A stretch of 64,000 nt of DNA from NCBI GenBank assembly GCA_934526015.1, contig CAKSZY010000001.1, positions 220,285-284,284 of the forward strand, in the 5' to 3' direction. Under the pieces are notes generated by a model. That model had not been told where the DNA came from, searched no databases, and saw only the letters and a program-made list of their open reading frames with translations. The position numbers and the translations under genes were made by a program. This stretch comes from an uncultured Dokdonella sp. Its GTDB lineage: Bacteria; Pseudomonadota; Gammaproteobacteria; Xanthomonadales; Rhodanobacteraceae. Each line of letters begins with the position of its first letter. The first letter of the stretch is position 1. Of this stretch, positions 9,720 to 19,302 are shown in pieces.

Positions 9720-10958
9720 TCAGCCGCGCTGCGCGTACTTGCGGGCGACATAGTCCTCGACGATGCCGACGAACTCGCGGGCGATGTCGTCGCCGCGCAG
9801 GGTCATCGCCTTCTGGCCGTCGATGAACACCGGCGCCGCCGGCGCCTCGCCGGTGCCGGGAAGCGAGATGCCGATGTCGGAATGCTTCGACTCGCCGGGA
9901 CCGTTGACGACACAGCCCATGACGGCCAGGGTGAGGTTCTCCACGCCGTCATACTTGATGCGCCACTCCGGCATCTTCGCGCGCACGTGTTCCTGCACGG
10001 TCCGCGCCAGTTCCTGGAACAACGTGCTGGTGGTGCGGCCGCAACCCGGGCACGCGGTCACCAGCGGCGTGAACGCGCGCAGGCCCATCGTCTGCAGCAG
10101 TTCCTGGGCGACGATCACCTCGCGCGTGCGCGATTCCCCGGGCTCCGGCGTCAACGAGATGCGGATCGTGTCGCCGATGCCTTCCTGCAGCAGCACGGCC
10201 AGTGCCGCGCTCGAGGCGACGATGCCCTTCGAGCCCATGCCGGCCTCGGTGAGACCGAGGTGCAGGGCGTGATCGCTGCGCGCGGCAAGGTCGCGGTAGA
10301 CGGCGATCAGCTCCTGCACGCCGGACACCTTGCAGGAAAGGATGATGCGGTCGCGGCGCAGGCCGAGTTCCTCGGCGCGGGCGGCCGAGTCGAGCGCCGA
10401 GCGGATCAGCGCCTCGCGTGCCACCCGCGCGGCATCCCACGGCACCGCGCGCGCATGGTTCTCGTCCATCAGGGTGGCCACCATCGCCTGGTCGAGCGAG
10501 CCCCAGTTGGCGCCGATCCGCACCGGCTTGTCGTGGCGCAGCGCCGTCTCGATGATCGCGGCGAACTGGGAGTCCTTCTTGCGCCCGAAGCCGACGTTGC
10601 CGGGATTGATGCGGTACTTGCCGAGCGCCACGGCGGCCGCCGGCTCGGCGGCCAGCAACTGGTGGCCGTTGTAGTGGAAGTCGCCGATCAACGGCACCGC
10701 CACGCCCATCATGTCGAGGCGCTCGCGGATGCGCGGCACCGCGGCCGCGGATTCGGCGTTGTTGACGGTGATGCGCACGAGCTCGGAGCCGGCCCGGGCC
10801 AGCTCGGCGACCTGTTTCGTGGTGGCGATGACGTCGGCGGTATCGGTGTTCGTCATCGACTGGACGACGATCGGGGCAGCGCCACCGACGACATGGCTGC
10901 CGATGCGGACGCCGACGCTCGGGCGGCGGGGATGGCCGCGCTCGGATGGATCGATCAT
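9720..10958 (-). CDS. ispG: (E)-4-hydroxy-3-methylbut-2-enyl-diphosphate synthase
   Basis: [4Fe-4S] enzyme of the MEP isoprenoid pathway, converting MEcPP to HMBPP. The 412-aa length fits the long-form bacterial enzyme. Cluster cysteines are visible in [11 protein letters not shown] and in GCVVNGPGE; the substrate-binding N-terminus has [12 protein letters not shown] and the central part [10 protein letters not shown]. The ATG at 10958 (MIDPSERG) is chosen; a GTG-type extension upstream would run into the preceding gene. Confidence 0.96.
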   Translation of the reverse strand: MIDPSERGHPRRPSVGVRIGSHVVGGAAPIVVQSMTNTDTADVIATTKQVAELARAGSELVRITVNNAESAAAVPRIRERLDMMGVAVPLIGDFHYNGHQLLAAEPAAAVALGKYRINPGNVGFGRKKDSQFAAIIETALRHDKPVRIGANWGSLDQAMVATLMDENHARAVPWDAARVAREALIRSALDSAARAEELGLRRDRIILSCKVSGVQELIAVYRDLAARSDHALHLGLTEAGMGSKGIVASSAALAVLLQEGIGDTIRISLTPEPGESRTREVIVAQELLQTMGLRAFTPLVTACPGCGRTTSTLFQELARTVQEHVRAKMPEWRIKYDGVENLTLAVMGCVVNGPGESKHSDIGISLPGTGEAPAAPVFIDGQKAMTLRGDDIAREFVGIVEDYVARKYAQRG

Positions 10959-11028
10959 GCGGAATCTTCGGCGCCGGGGCGCGGAATGAGGGCGGATCGG
11001 AACGGCGTCCGCGGAAGGTGAAGGATAC

Positions 11029-12789
11029 TCAAGCCGGGCCGGCGCCCGCCAGCGCGGGACGACGGCCGCCGACCGCCCCGTCGTCATCGCCGTCGATGCC
11101 GTCCTCGGGCAGGTCCAGTGGCGGCAGCGCGAACAACAGATAGGAACCCGTCGAGTCCATCGCTCCGGCGCCCTGCACGCGCAGCACGCTCGGCGCCGAC
11201 GGCCAGCGGTGCGGGTCGGCCGGGAGAGTCAGTTCGATCCCGGCCGGCTCGCGTTCGAACAGGCCGGGGGTCAGCAGGCTGCCGTAAACGGCCGTCTCTT
11301 CGGCGCGCAGCGGTTGCAGGAGGATGCCGCGCATGTCGGGATGCGCATTGCCGGCGGCGTCCAGCGCGCGCACGCCGATCGCCAGCGCGCGCCGCGCCAG
11401 CAGTTCCACCCCGGCATCGACGCGGCCGTCGTCACCGATGCGCATCCAGCGCACGGTGCCGGCCATCCAGTCGGGCGCGCCGTTGCCGCCCTCGGCCACC
11501 GCCAGGCCGACCAGTTCGCCGACCTTGGCGCGCACGTTCTCGCCGCCGGATCCGCGTTCCCACAGCAGGCGGTAGCCACCGAGCCCCTGGTCGACGATGC
11601 GTGCCGGCATGCGCTGGGTGCGCATCTGCTCGCTCGAGCCGATCGCCCAGGCAGCCGCGGTGTCGCGTTCGGAGAGACTGATGGTGGTGCCGCGCACGCG
11701 CCTGAGGAAACTGTCGAAATCCTCGTTGCCGGCGAGCACGAAATGCAGGTCGTGCAGGCCGATCACCGTCTGCAGCGTGTATCCGCCGGCCAGCCGCCGG
11801 TGCCCGCGCGTGCCATCGGACGTCCAGCCATCGACGATGCGCCGGGCCAGCTCGACGTCGATCTGCATCGGCGCGGCTGCGCGCGCGCGCAGGGTCAGCA
11901 GCTGGATGCCGGGCGGCAGCGCGGCGACCTGTTCCTCGATGAAGGCCAGCACCGGGGCGAGGTCGAGTTCGAGCACGCCGTCATCGACCGAGGTGCGCTC
12001 TTCGGGTAGGTAGCCGGGGCCCCGGTCGGCATCCACCTCGATCGGATGGGCCGCCTTGCCGCCGGCCACGCGGCGCAGTTCGCCGTACGGCGCCAGCACG
12101 CGCGTGAAGGCGATCGCGTCGAGCAGTTCGCGCTGGGTGAACCGGTACGGATTGGCCAGCGCCAGCAGGACCGCGTGCGCATAGATCTGCCGCGGCGTGG
12201 CCGCGCCGGCCGCGGCATCGTCGACCGTCCTGCTCTCGAGGCCGAGCGAGGCGGTGAAACGGTACACGTCATGCAGCGATTGCCAGCTGCCCTTCGGCGG
12301 GGTGCGATAAAGAAGATAGGCCTTGTGCAGGCGCGCGCCGGCGTGGACGAGTGCGCGCGCCGCGGCCAGTCCGACCGCCTTGCCCTTCAGCAGCGGCACG
12401 TTGCCGTTCGGCGCGCAGTAGTCGTGCAGCGCCATGCGGTAACCGAGCGCGAGTTCCGACTGGAACTCCTGCGCAAGGGTGCCGAGCTCGGCCCGTTGCG
12501 GCGGCAACGGGAAGCTGGCGCCGACGATCTGCTTGTCGACCAGCGCGGCGAGCTGGTTGACCGGACCGCGCATGATCTCGAGCGCATCGATGCGCTCGCC
12601 CGGACTGATGCGCAGGGCATTCATCGCGCGCAGCCCGTTCACCAGCATGTGCGCGCTGGCGAGGAAATTCGCCATCGGCAAGGCGGCAACCCAGCTGCGC
12701 ATGGCGCGCGTCTCGGTGGCGAAATCGCCCGCCTTCGGCGCACGGCGTTCCGGCACGTCACGCAACAGCCGCCGATGCAGTTCGCTCAT
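11029..12789 (-). CDS. hypothetical protein with PilZ-like C-terminal region
   Basis: A 586-aa protein with no membrane segments. The N-terminal 340 residues are helical and unrecognised, beginning [18 protein letters not shown]. The C-terminal third contains [17 protein letters not shown], then [12 protein letters not shown] and [15 protein letters not shown], a pattern like PilZ-type c-di-GMP-binding barrels. The canonical RxxxR is not obvious, so nucleotide binding is uncertain. It ends with a low-complexity acidic tail ([13 protein letters not shown]). It lies 70 bases upstream of ispG and divergent from the electron-transfer cluster. The family appears conserved but uncharacterised; the functional call is inference. 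Confidence 0.6.
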   Translation of the reverse strand: MSELHRRLLRDVPERRAPKAGDFATETRAMRSWVAALPMANFLASAHMLVNGLRAMNALRISPGERIDALEIMRGPVNQLAALVDKQIVGASFPLPPQRAELGTLAQEFQSELALGYRMALHDYCAPNGNVPLLKGKAVGLAAARALVHAGARLHKAYLLYRTPPKGSWQSLHDVYRFTASLGLESRTVDDAAAGAATPRQIYAHAVLLALANPYRFTQRELLDAIAFTRVLAPYGELRRVAGGKAAHPIEVDADRGPGYLPEERTSVDDGVLELDLAPVLAFIEEQVAALPPGIQLLTLRARAAAPMQIDVELARRIVDGWTSDGTRGHRRLAGGYTLQTVIGLHDLHFVLAGNEDFDSFLRRVRGTTISLSERDTAAAWAIGSSEQMRTQRMPARIVDQGLGGYRLLWERGSGGENVRAKVGELVGLAVAEGGNGAPDWMAGTVRWMRIGDDGRVDAGVELLARRALAIGVRALDAAGNAHPDMRGILLQPLRAEETAVYGSLLTPGLFEREPAGIELTLPADPHRWPSAPSVLRVQGAGAMDSTGSYLLFALPPLDLPEDGIDGDDDGAVGGRRPALAGAGPA

Positions 12790-12931
12790 GGCCCGTACTC
12801 CGTGCTTGCGCTTCCAGTCTAGCCCGGATTTCCCGCACCGCAGCGGCCGCGGCGACGATCGTCGATGCCGCCGGCGCTGGCGCGGGGTCTGCCCGACCGG
12901 GTTATGATCGGCCCCGGATGGGGGAGTTGCG

Positions 12932-15340
12932 ATGAGCGAGCGTTTCAAGATCGCGATCGTCGGATCGGGTCCGGGCGGCCTGTCGGCCGCCGCGCGTGCG
13001 GCCGAACGCGGCGAATCGCACGTGCTGCTCGAAGCCGAGCCGCACCTGTCGAACACGATCTACCGCTACCAGAAAGGCAAGTACGTCATGGACGAGCCCG
13101 GCATCCTGCCGCTGCGCTCGCCGGTGCCGTTCACGGCCGGACTGCGCGAGACGATCCTCGGCGCCTGGGACGAATCCGCCGCGCGCCTGAAGATCAACGT
13201 CCGCCACCGCCACGAAGTCTCCTCGATCAAGCGCCGTGCCGACGGCATGTTCGACCTCGCCTGCACGAATGGCGCGAAGTTCGAGGCCGAGGCCGTGGTC
13301 CTCGGCATCGGCCTGCAGGGCAACCTGCGCAAGCTCGGGGTGGCCGGCGAGGACCTGCCGTTCGTGCAGTACCAGCTCGACGACCCGGAGGCCTACGAGG
13401 GCGAGACCATCGTCGTCGTCGGTGCCGGCGATGCCGCGATCGAGAACGCGCTGGCCCTCGCCCGGCAGAACAACGTCGTCCTGGTCAACCGCAAGGACGA
13501 GTTCTCGCGCGCCAAGAAGGGCAACGAACAGGCGGTCCTCAAGGCCATCGAGGACGGCGTCATCGAGTGCTATTACAACTCCTCGCCCGAGCGCGTCGAG
13601 GCCCTCTCCGCCGGGCGCAAGCCGGGGCGCATGATCCTCGCCACCGACAAGGGCCGCGCCCAGGTGCTGCTCGACCGGGTCATCGCCCGGCTCGGCGCAA
13701 CCGCGCCGCGCGGCTTCGTCGAGGCCTGCGGCATCGAGTTCCCGAACAAGGATCCGGCGTCGGTCCCGGCGATCAGCGCGCAGTACGAATCCAACGTCAA
13801 GGGCCTCTACATCGTCGGCGCGCTCGGTGGCTATCCGCTCATCAAGCAGGCGATGAACCAGGGCTACGAGGTCGTCGAATACATCTGCGGCAGCGCGGTG
13901 GAACCGGCCGACACGCCGCTGCTGCAGGCCAAGTTTGCCGGCATCACCGGCTTCCGCAGCGTCGACGAGGCACTCGCCCGGATCCAGAAGAACGTGCCGG
14001 TCCTTTCCCACATCACGCCGCTGCAGATGCGCGAGTTCATGCTCGACTCCGACATCCGCACGCCGGCCGATGGCGAGGTGATCTTCGAGCGCAACGACTA
14101 CACCAACAGCTTCTATTCGATCGTCGAAGGCGAGGTGCGCATTCCGATCCCCGGCCAGGCCGCGCCGGTGGTCCTGCGTCGCGGCGAGTTCTTCGGCGAG
14201 ATGGGCCTCATCTCCGGCCGCCGCCGCACCGCCACCGTGGTGGCCGGACCGAACTGCATCCTGGTGGAGACGCCGCGGCGCTCGATGAACCGCCTGATCG
14301 CCTCGGTCGAGGCGGTACGCCGCGAAATCGACCGCGTCTTCATCGTGCGCGCGATCCAGTCGCGGTTTGCTCCCGAAGCCAGCATCGAGCAGCTCAACGA
14401 GATGTCCGCCGGCGCCACCCTGCAGCGCTACAAGGCCGGCGACAGCGTGTTCCAGGAAGGCGAAGTCGGCGATTGCCTGCACCTCGTGCGGGTCGGCTCG
14501 CTGACGATCTCGCGCACCATCGGCGGCAAGGACGTCGTGCTGACCTATGTCGCCGCCGGCAACTACGTCGGCGAGATGGCCCTGATGGGCGAGACCCAGC
14601 GCTCGGCCACCGCACGAGCGGCGATCGCCACCGAGACGATCCGCCTCGACGGCGACGTCTTCAAGCGCATGATCGACCGCATCCCGGCGCTGCGCCTGCG
14701 CCTGCAGAAGGAATACCGCCAGCGCACCGCCGCCAACGTGGCCATGCAATCGGCGCCCGAGGGCGGCGACATCATTTCCTTCCTGATGGCGCAGGGTGCC
14801 GGCGAGGCGACCGACATCCTGCTGATCGACGAATCGCTGTGCGTGCGCTGCGACAACTGCGAGAAGGCCTGCGCGGAAACCCACGGCGGCACCTCGCGGC
14901 TCGACCGCGAAGCCGGACCGACCTTCGCCAACGTGCACGTGCCGACCTCGTGCCGGCATTGCGAGCACCCGCACTGCATGAAGGACTGTCCGCCGGACGC
15001 CCTGCGGCGCGCACCGAACGGCGAGGTCTTCATTGCCGACAACTGCATCGGCTGCGGCAACTGCGAGCGCAACTGCCCGTATGGCGTGATCCACATGGCC
15101 AGCAAGCCGCCGAAGAAACCCGGCCTGCTGCAGTGGCTGCTGTTCGGCCGCGGTCCGGGGCCCGGCGAGGCGCCCTACGACCCGACCGCGAAGAAGGACG
15201 CAGAGGCCAAGAAGGCGGTCAAGTGCGACATGTGCAAGGACCAGGCAGGCGGCGCCGCCTGCGTGCGCGCCTGCCCGACCGGCGCAGCCATCCGCATCAG
15301 TCCCGAGGAGTTCCCGGCGTATGCGCAGTCACGCCGCTGA
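12932..15340 (+). CDS. FAD/NAD(P) oxidoreductase fused to two cyclic-nucleotide domains and four [4Fe-4S] sites
   Basis: An 802-aa soluble fusion. Residues 1-340 are an FAD- and NAD(P)-binding reductase: VGSGPGGLSAA near the start and VVVGAGDAAIENAL in the middle, without a redox CxxC, so closer to YpdA/ferredoxin-NADP reductase types than thioredoxin reductase. Two cNMP-binding folds follow, with phosphate-binding cassettes FFGEMGLISGRRRTATV and YVGEMALMGETQRSATA. The last 170 residues hold sixteen cysteines as CVRCDNCEKAC, CRHCEHPHCMKDCP, CIGCGNCERNCP and CDMC...CVRACP, the DmsB/HycB four-cubane pattern. It is inferred to move electrons from NAD(P)H towards the cytochromes encoded next, under cyclic-nucleotide control. 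The RBS GGGGAG precedes the ATG; TATGAT at 12903-12908 may be a -10 element. Confidence 0.85.
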   Translation: MSERFKIAIVGSGPGGLSAAARAAERGESHVLLEAEPHLSNTIYRYQKGKYVMDEPGILPLRSPVPFTAGLRETILGAWDESAARLKINVRHRHEVSSIKRRADGMFDLACTNGAKFEAEAVVLGIGLQGNLRKLGVAGEDLPFVQYQLDDPEAYEGETIVVVGAGDAAIENALALARQNNVVLVNRKDEFSRAKKGNEQAVLKAIEDGVIECYYNSSPERVEALSAGRKPGRMILATDKGRAQVLLDRVIARLGATAPRGFVEACGIEFPNKDPASVPAISAQYESNVKGLYIVGALGGYPLIKQAMNQGYEVVEYICGSAVEPADTPLLQAKFAGITGFRSVDEALARIQKNVPVLSHITPLQMREFMLDSDIRTPADGEVIFERNDYTNSFYSIVEGEVRIPIPGQAAPVVLRRGEFFGEMGLISGRRRTATVVAGPNCILVETPRRSMNRLIASVEAVRREIDRVFIVRAIQSRFAPEASIEQLNEMSAGATLQRYKAGDSVFQEGEVGDCLHLVRVGSLTISRTIGGKDVVLTYVAAGNYVGEMALMGETQRSATARAAIATETIRLDGDVFKRMIDRIPALRLRLQKEYRQRTAANVAMQSAPEGGDIISFLMAQGAGEATDILLIDESLCVRCDNCEKACAETHGGTSRLDREAGPTFANVHVPTSCRHCEHPHCMKDCPPDALRRAPNGEVFIADNCIGCGNCERNCPYGVIHMASKPPKKPGLLQWLLFGRGPGPGEAPYDPTAKKDAEAKKAVKCDMCKDQAGGAACVRACPTGAAIRISPEEFPAYAQSRR

Positions 15341-16467
15341 AGCGATGCCCGCACCGGCGGGAGCGGCTTCAGCCGCGACGGTGACGCGTTCGTCGTCGTA
15401 CCGTCGTGACGGCGGAAGCCGGCATCCGGTTCCCGGCTTTGGTTGTTCGTTCTTTCCTGGATGCGTTTCACAGGTTCCGCTCGCCTCGGCGGCGCCCCGA
15501 CACCGTCATCCCGACGAAGGCCGGAATCCATCTCCTTGCCTTGGCACTTCCCTCTCTCTGGCTGACGTGCGCTCGACGTTCCGCTCGCCTCGACGGCGAG
15601 CGTGTTGCATCTCTTTGCTTGCCCACTGCGCCGCAGGAGCGGTGCAAACGGCGCAGCCGGCCCCGAAGGGGCGGAGCGCAGGATGCGCGGAGTCAAGAGA
15701 AGTAACCAAGAGAAAGGGCACCCCGATGCCGCGGTCTCCGGGCATCCTGCCCTGCGACTTCGCGAGGGGGCTCCGGGGTTCGCCGACAGTGCATCCCTGC
15801 ACTGACGTCGAACGGGCCGGCTTCCAGCCGCCCCCCCTGCGGGCTGATCCTGCGCCCCCTCTCCGCGCCATAGGGGTCCCGGTCAGCGCGCATCCTGCGC
15901 GCCCAGGACGAAGCAGACTTCGCTACCGCTTTGTCTCGAGATTGCCGTTCGTCCTTCGATACCTCAGGACGAACGGAAAAGAGGGGCGCACCCGCTCTGG
16001 CTGTGTCTTCGGCTCTGGCTCTGGCTCTGGCTCTTGCGCTTGCTCTGCTCTTGACGTGCCCACCCCTGCAGCAGCGCCGAGGAGCGGAGCCGGCCGCCGG
16101 GGAAAGGCGAACTGTCCGAGGCCAGGGATGGCCGAGTTGTTCGCCGGCCGGTGGCTGGCGAGCACCGCAGGGGACCGGGCGGACGCAGTCCGTCCGGCGC
16201 GACTGCCGGGGTCGTCTTTCCTTTGGTTACTTTCCTTTGACGAGACAAAGGAAAGTAACCCGCTCGCCGCCGAGGCGAGCGGAACTTCGAGACAACATCA
16301 TCAAGTGAGAGTGAAGTACCAAAGCCAGGAGCTGGATGACTCGCTGCGCTCGCCCCTTCGGAGCCATCCTTCGGATGTTCTGCGCGCTGCGCGCTTGTCC
16401 GGCCTTCGCCGGGATGACGGTGTTAGGCACCAGCACACAAACACGACACCCCCACAGGAGCCCCCCC
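15341..16467 (+). repeat. gene-free composite repeat island (copy A)
   Basis: About 1.1 kb without a credible gene. It opens with a nested hairpin overlapping the preceding stop (15332-15377, containing GCGGGAGCGGCTTCAGCCGC). It then holds REP-like blocks around GTCATCCCGACGAAGGCCGG (15506-15525) and CCGGCCTTCGCCGGGATGAC (16399-16418), four GGCTCT hexamers (16011-16034), a CTGCAGCAGCGCCGAGGAGC block, GGCCGAGTTGTTCGCCGGCC, a long palindrome (16225-16260) and GCCGCCGAGGCGAGCGGAAC. The same blocks recur in the same order at 35954-36839. Open reading frames here are by-products of the repeats. Confidence 0.8.
16225..16260. repeat. perfect palindrome with 15-bp arms
   Basis: GGTTACTTTCCTTTG and its exact reverse complement flank a 6-nt loop. 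A sister palindrome with a diverged core lies at 36465-36498. Both end in GTAACC followed directly by CGCTCGCCGCCGAGGCGAGC, so they are one element family. It may act as a hairpin in RNA or be a transposition end. Confidence 0.8.
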
Positions 16468-17373
16468 GTGCATGAGTCGATCCTGACCCACGCCCGCTCA
16501 CGCTACCTGTGGATCGCCATCGCCCTTTGCGTGCTGTCGATCGGGCTGTATGTCTGGCACGAGCCGGATCCGGTGCCGAACGGCGGCACCTGGCTCGGCT
16601 ACACCCTCGGCACGATCAGCGCGCTGCTGATCGTCTGGCTGCTGCTGTTCGGCGTGCGCAAGCGCAGCTACTCGAACTCGCTCGGTTCGACCCGCGGATG
16701 GCTGTCGGCACACATCTACCTCGGCACCGCGCTGATCCTCCTCACCCTGCTCCATTGCGGCTTCCAGTTCGGCTGGAACCTGCACACGCTGGCCCTCGTG
16801 CTGATGCTGGTGGTGATCTTCAGCGGCTTCTTCGGCGTCTACGCCTACCTGCGCTATCCCGCGCTGATGACGCGCAACCGCGAGAACGCCACCCGCGATG
16901 CCATGCTCGAGGAGATCGCCGAGATCGACCAGAACGCGCTCTCGCTGGCCGACGGCATCGCCCCGGAGATCCATGCGGTGGTGCTGCGTTCGATCGAGAA
17001 CACCCGCCTCGGCGGCGGCGTGTGGACGCAACTGCGCGCGCGCGACGGCTCCGATCTCGCGATCGCGCGCATCCGCAGCGCGATCGCCGAACGCAGCACG
17101 CAGATCGGCGCTCCGCCGCCGGCCTTGAAGGCCGGGCAGACCATCATCGCGATGGTCGATTTCCTCGCCGGCGGTGCCGATGACCGCCAGACCGAGGCGC
17201 TGCGCAAGCTCATCGACATGCTCTCGCGCAAGCGCGCACTGGCCACGCGGGTCGCGCGCGACATCCAGTACCAGGCGATCATGGAAATCTGGCTCTACAT
17301 CCACGTGCCGCTGTCGGTGACCCTGCTCGCCGCCCTCATCGGACACATCGTTTCCGTGTTCTTCTACTGGTAG
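16468..17373 (+). CDS. diheme membrane cytochrome b-type protein
   Basis: A 301-aa protein with five predicted membrane segments (about residues 12-30, 43-63, 80-98, 105-128 and 277-299) and a soluble loop (130-270). Two helices each carry histidines with H-x13-H spacing: H82/H96 in the third and H279/H293 in the fifth. That spacing is classic for two stacked b hemes, so I infer a quinol- or ferredoxin-linked transmembrane electron carrier. No named family is recognised. The start is a GTG (VHESILTHAR) preceded by ACAGGAG at 16454-16460; no better ATG exists in frame. It sits between the FAD/FeS fusion and the decaheme cytochrome. Confidence 0.72.
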   Translation: MHESILTHARSRYLWIAIALCVLSIGLYVWHEPDPVPNGGTWLGYTLGTISALLIVWLLLFGVRKRSYSNSLGSTRGWLSAHIYLGTALILLTLLHCGFQFGWNLHTLALVLMLVVIFSGFFGVYAYLRYPALMTRNRENATRDAMLEEIAEIDQNALSLADGIAPEIHAVVLRSIENTRLGGGVWTQLRARDGSDLAIARIRSAIAERSTQIGAPPPALKAGQTIIAMVDFLAGGADDRQTEALRKLIDMLSRKRALATRVARDIQYQAIMEIWLYIHVPLSVTLLAALIGHIVSVFFYW

Positions 17374-17491
17374 GAGATCCGGCAAGCCATGAGCCAACCA
17401 CGCAGCGGAAACGCGTCGCCAGGAACCGGAGCGCAAGCGTGATCGCCTGTACTCCTGCTAACGACGCCGGCCATCGACGAGGAACCCGCGC

Positions 17492-19189
17492 ATGCGCTGG
17501 TTGATCCGACGCGTCCTCAAGAAGGGCAAGAGTTCGGTTTCGTACGAAGAGGACATCCACTTCGGCGAAGTGCTGACCATCGGCCGCGCCGCCGACCAGG
17601 CGATCTTCCTGCCGGACCTGCGCGCGGCCCTCAACCACGCGCGCGTGACCTCGCTCGGCAACGGGCAGTACCGGGTCGAATCGCTGATCGTTGCCGGCAT
17701 CCGCGTCGACGGCAAGATCACCTACGCGACGACGGTCGGCGCCGGCGCGGTGATCGAACTCGGTTCGACCCGCATCACCCTGCTCGACACGCGTGGCGAC
17801 TATGACGCCGCGGTCGAGGTCGCCACGATCGACAAGAGCGAGCAGGCCGAACTGCTGGCCAGCCGCGGCAAGCCGACCACGCTGGCGCAGACCTGGCTCG
17901 GCAAGCGCTGGCCGTCGTGGCTCGGTTTCCTGCTCGTGCTCGGCCTGTTCCTCGCCCTGCCGATCGCCGGGCATTTCATGCCGCCGCTCGGCAGCCTGCT
18001 GGCGCACTCGCCGCTGCCCGGCGTCGGCGCCTGGAATCCCGGCGACCTCGACGCCGCCCACCGCCACTTCGGCGACGACTGCCGCAGCTGCCACCAGCAT
18101 GCCTTCCTGATGGTGCGCGACACCGCCTGCACGACCTGTCACGCGCGTACCCGGGCACATGCCGATCCGCTGCGCTTCAACCTGCCGGAACTCGGCGAGA
18201 CGCGCTGCGCGGCCTGCCACAAGGACCACAACGGCAACCGCGGCATGATCAGCAACGACCAGGCACTGTGTGCGGACTGCCACGACGACCTCAAGGCGCA
18301 TACCGGCGGCGCCAGCTCGATCGCCGACATCGCCGACTTCGGCAAGGCCCATCCGGAATTCCACGTCAACCTGCCCGGTTGGGATGCGGCCGGCAACTTC
18401 CTGCCGAAGTCGATGCCGTGGTCGGCCGGACTCAAGGAAAATTCCGGCCTCAAGTTCGACCATTCCGTGCATCTGGATCCCGACGGCCTCAACACGCCGG
18501 GCGGACGCAAGGTGCTGGCCTGCGCGAACTGCCACCTGCCGGAACCCGGCGGCGCGGCGATGCAGCCGATCGCCTTCGAAACGATGTGCCGCGATTGCCA
18601 CGCACTCGGCTTCGACACGCTCGCTCCCGAGCGCGAGGTCCCGCACGCCGACGTGCCGGCGGTGGTCTACACGCTCGACGAGTTCTACGCCCGGCGCGCG
18701 CTCGAAGGCGGCTACGCCGATGCGCGCGCGCCGACCATCGTGCAGGAACGCCGTCGGCCCGGCTCGCCGCCGCTGTCGCGCCAGGAAACCGTCGAGGCAC
18801 TGGCATGGGCGCGCGACCGCTCGCGCGAAGCGGCGCGCACGCTGTTCACCGGCAAGGCCTGCATCACCTGCCACACGATCGCCGCGCCCGGCCCGAGCAG
18901 CCCGGACTGGCGGGTGGCGCCGGTGCGCGTGGCCGGGTTGTGGTACGTCGATGCGAAGTTCAGCCATCTGCGCCACCAGACGATGACCTGCGCCGATTGC
19001 CATGCCGATGCCGAAATCTCGAAGGCCTCGAACGACCTGCTGATTCCCGGCATCGACAACTGCCGGCAGTGCCATGCCGGCGCCCGCGCAAGCGGCAAGG
19101 TCGAGAGCACCTGCATCGTCTGCCACGACTATCACCGCCTGCCCGACCTCACCCTCGACACGCCCCCGGCAGCGAGCGGAATGCGATAG
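17492..19189 (+). CDS. FHA-like / membrane anchor / decaheme cytochrome c
   Basis: A 565-aa protein in three parts. Residues 22-100 resemble an FHA fold (TIGRAADQAIFLPDLR, later AVIELGSTRITLL), but the usual S-R-x-H is replaced by ALNHAR, so phosphothreonine binding is doubtful. A membrane segment follows at about 142-164. The periplasmic part has ten CxxCH heme motifs (CRSCH at 197, then CTTCH, CAACH, CADCH, CANCH, CRDCH, CITCH, CADCH, CRQCH and CIVCH at 541). It is inferred to take electrons from the cytochrome b encoded 118 bases upstream and pass them to periplasmic or outer-membrane partners. Heme attachment would need the Ccm system encoded at 53.7-60.9 kb. Confidence 0.85.
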   Translation: MRWLIRRVLKKGKSSVSYEEDIHFGEVLTIGRAADQAIFLPDLRAALNHARVTSLGNGQYRVESLIVAGIRVDGKITYATTVGAGAVIELGSTRITLLDTRGDYDAAVEVATIDKSEQAELLASRGKPTTLAQTWLGKRWPSWLGFLLVLGLFLALPIAGHFMPPLGSLLAHSPLPGVGAWNPGDLDAAHRHFGDDCRSCHQHAFLMVRDTACTTCHARTRAHADPLRFNLPELGETRCAACHKDHNGNRGMISNDQALCADCHDDLKAHTGGASSIADIADFGKAHPEFHVNLPGWDAAGNFLPKSMPWSAGLKENSGLKFDHSVHLDPDGLNTPGGRKVLACANCHLPEPGGAAMQPIAFETMCRDCHALGFDTLAPEREVPHADVPAVVYTLDEFYARRALEGGYADARAPTIVQERRRPGSPPLSRQETVEALAWARDRSREAARTLFTGKACITCHTIAAPGPSSPDWRVAPVRVAGLWYVDAKFSHLRHQTMTCADCHADAEISKASNDLLIPGIDNCRQCHAGARASGKVESTCIVCHDYHRLPDLTLDTPPAASGMR

Positions 19190-19302
19190 GCGGCCGCGGC
19201 CGGGTGAGCTATGATCGGACGGAGGGCTGCGCCGGACGAATGTCGGTGGCGCAGGTTGCCGGGGAACCGCCAGCCAGCTGATTGCTCGCTACGGGAGGAC
19301 GG

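Noticed and set aside
15321..16475. Open frame of 384 codons across the repeat island
   Set aside because: It spans REP blocks, GGCTCT repeats and a palindrome. Similar spurious peptides appear in the other island, and no RBS or family signature is present.
17389..17442. 17-codon frame (MSQPRSGNASPGTGAQA) between the cytochrome b and decaheme genes
   Set aside because: It has GGAG upstream but is too short and low in complexity to support as a gene without expression or conservation data.
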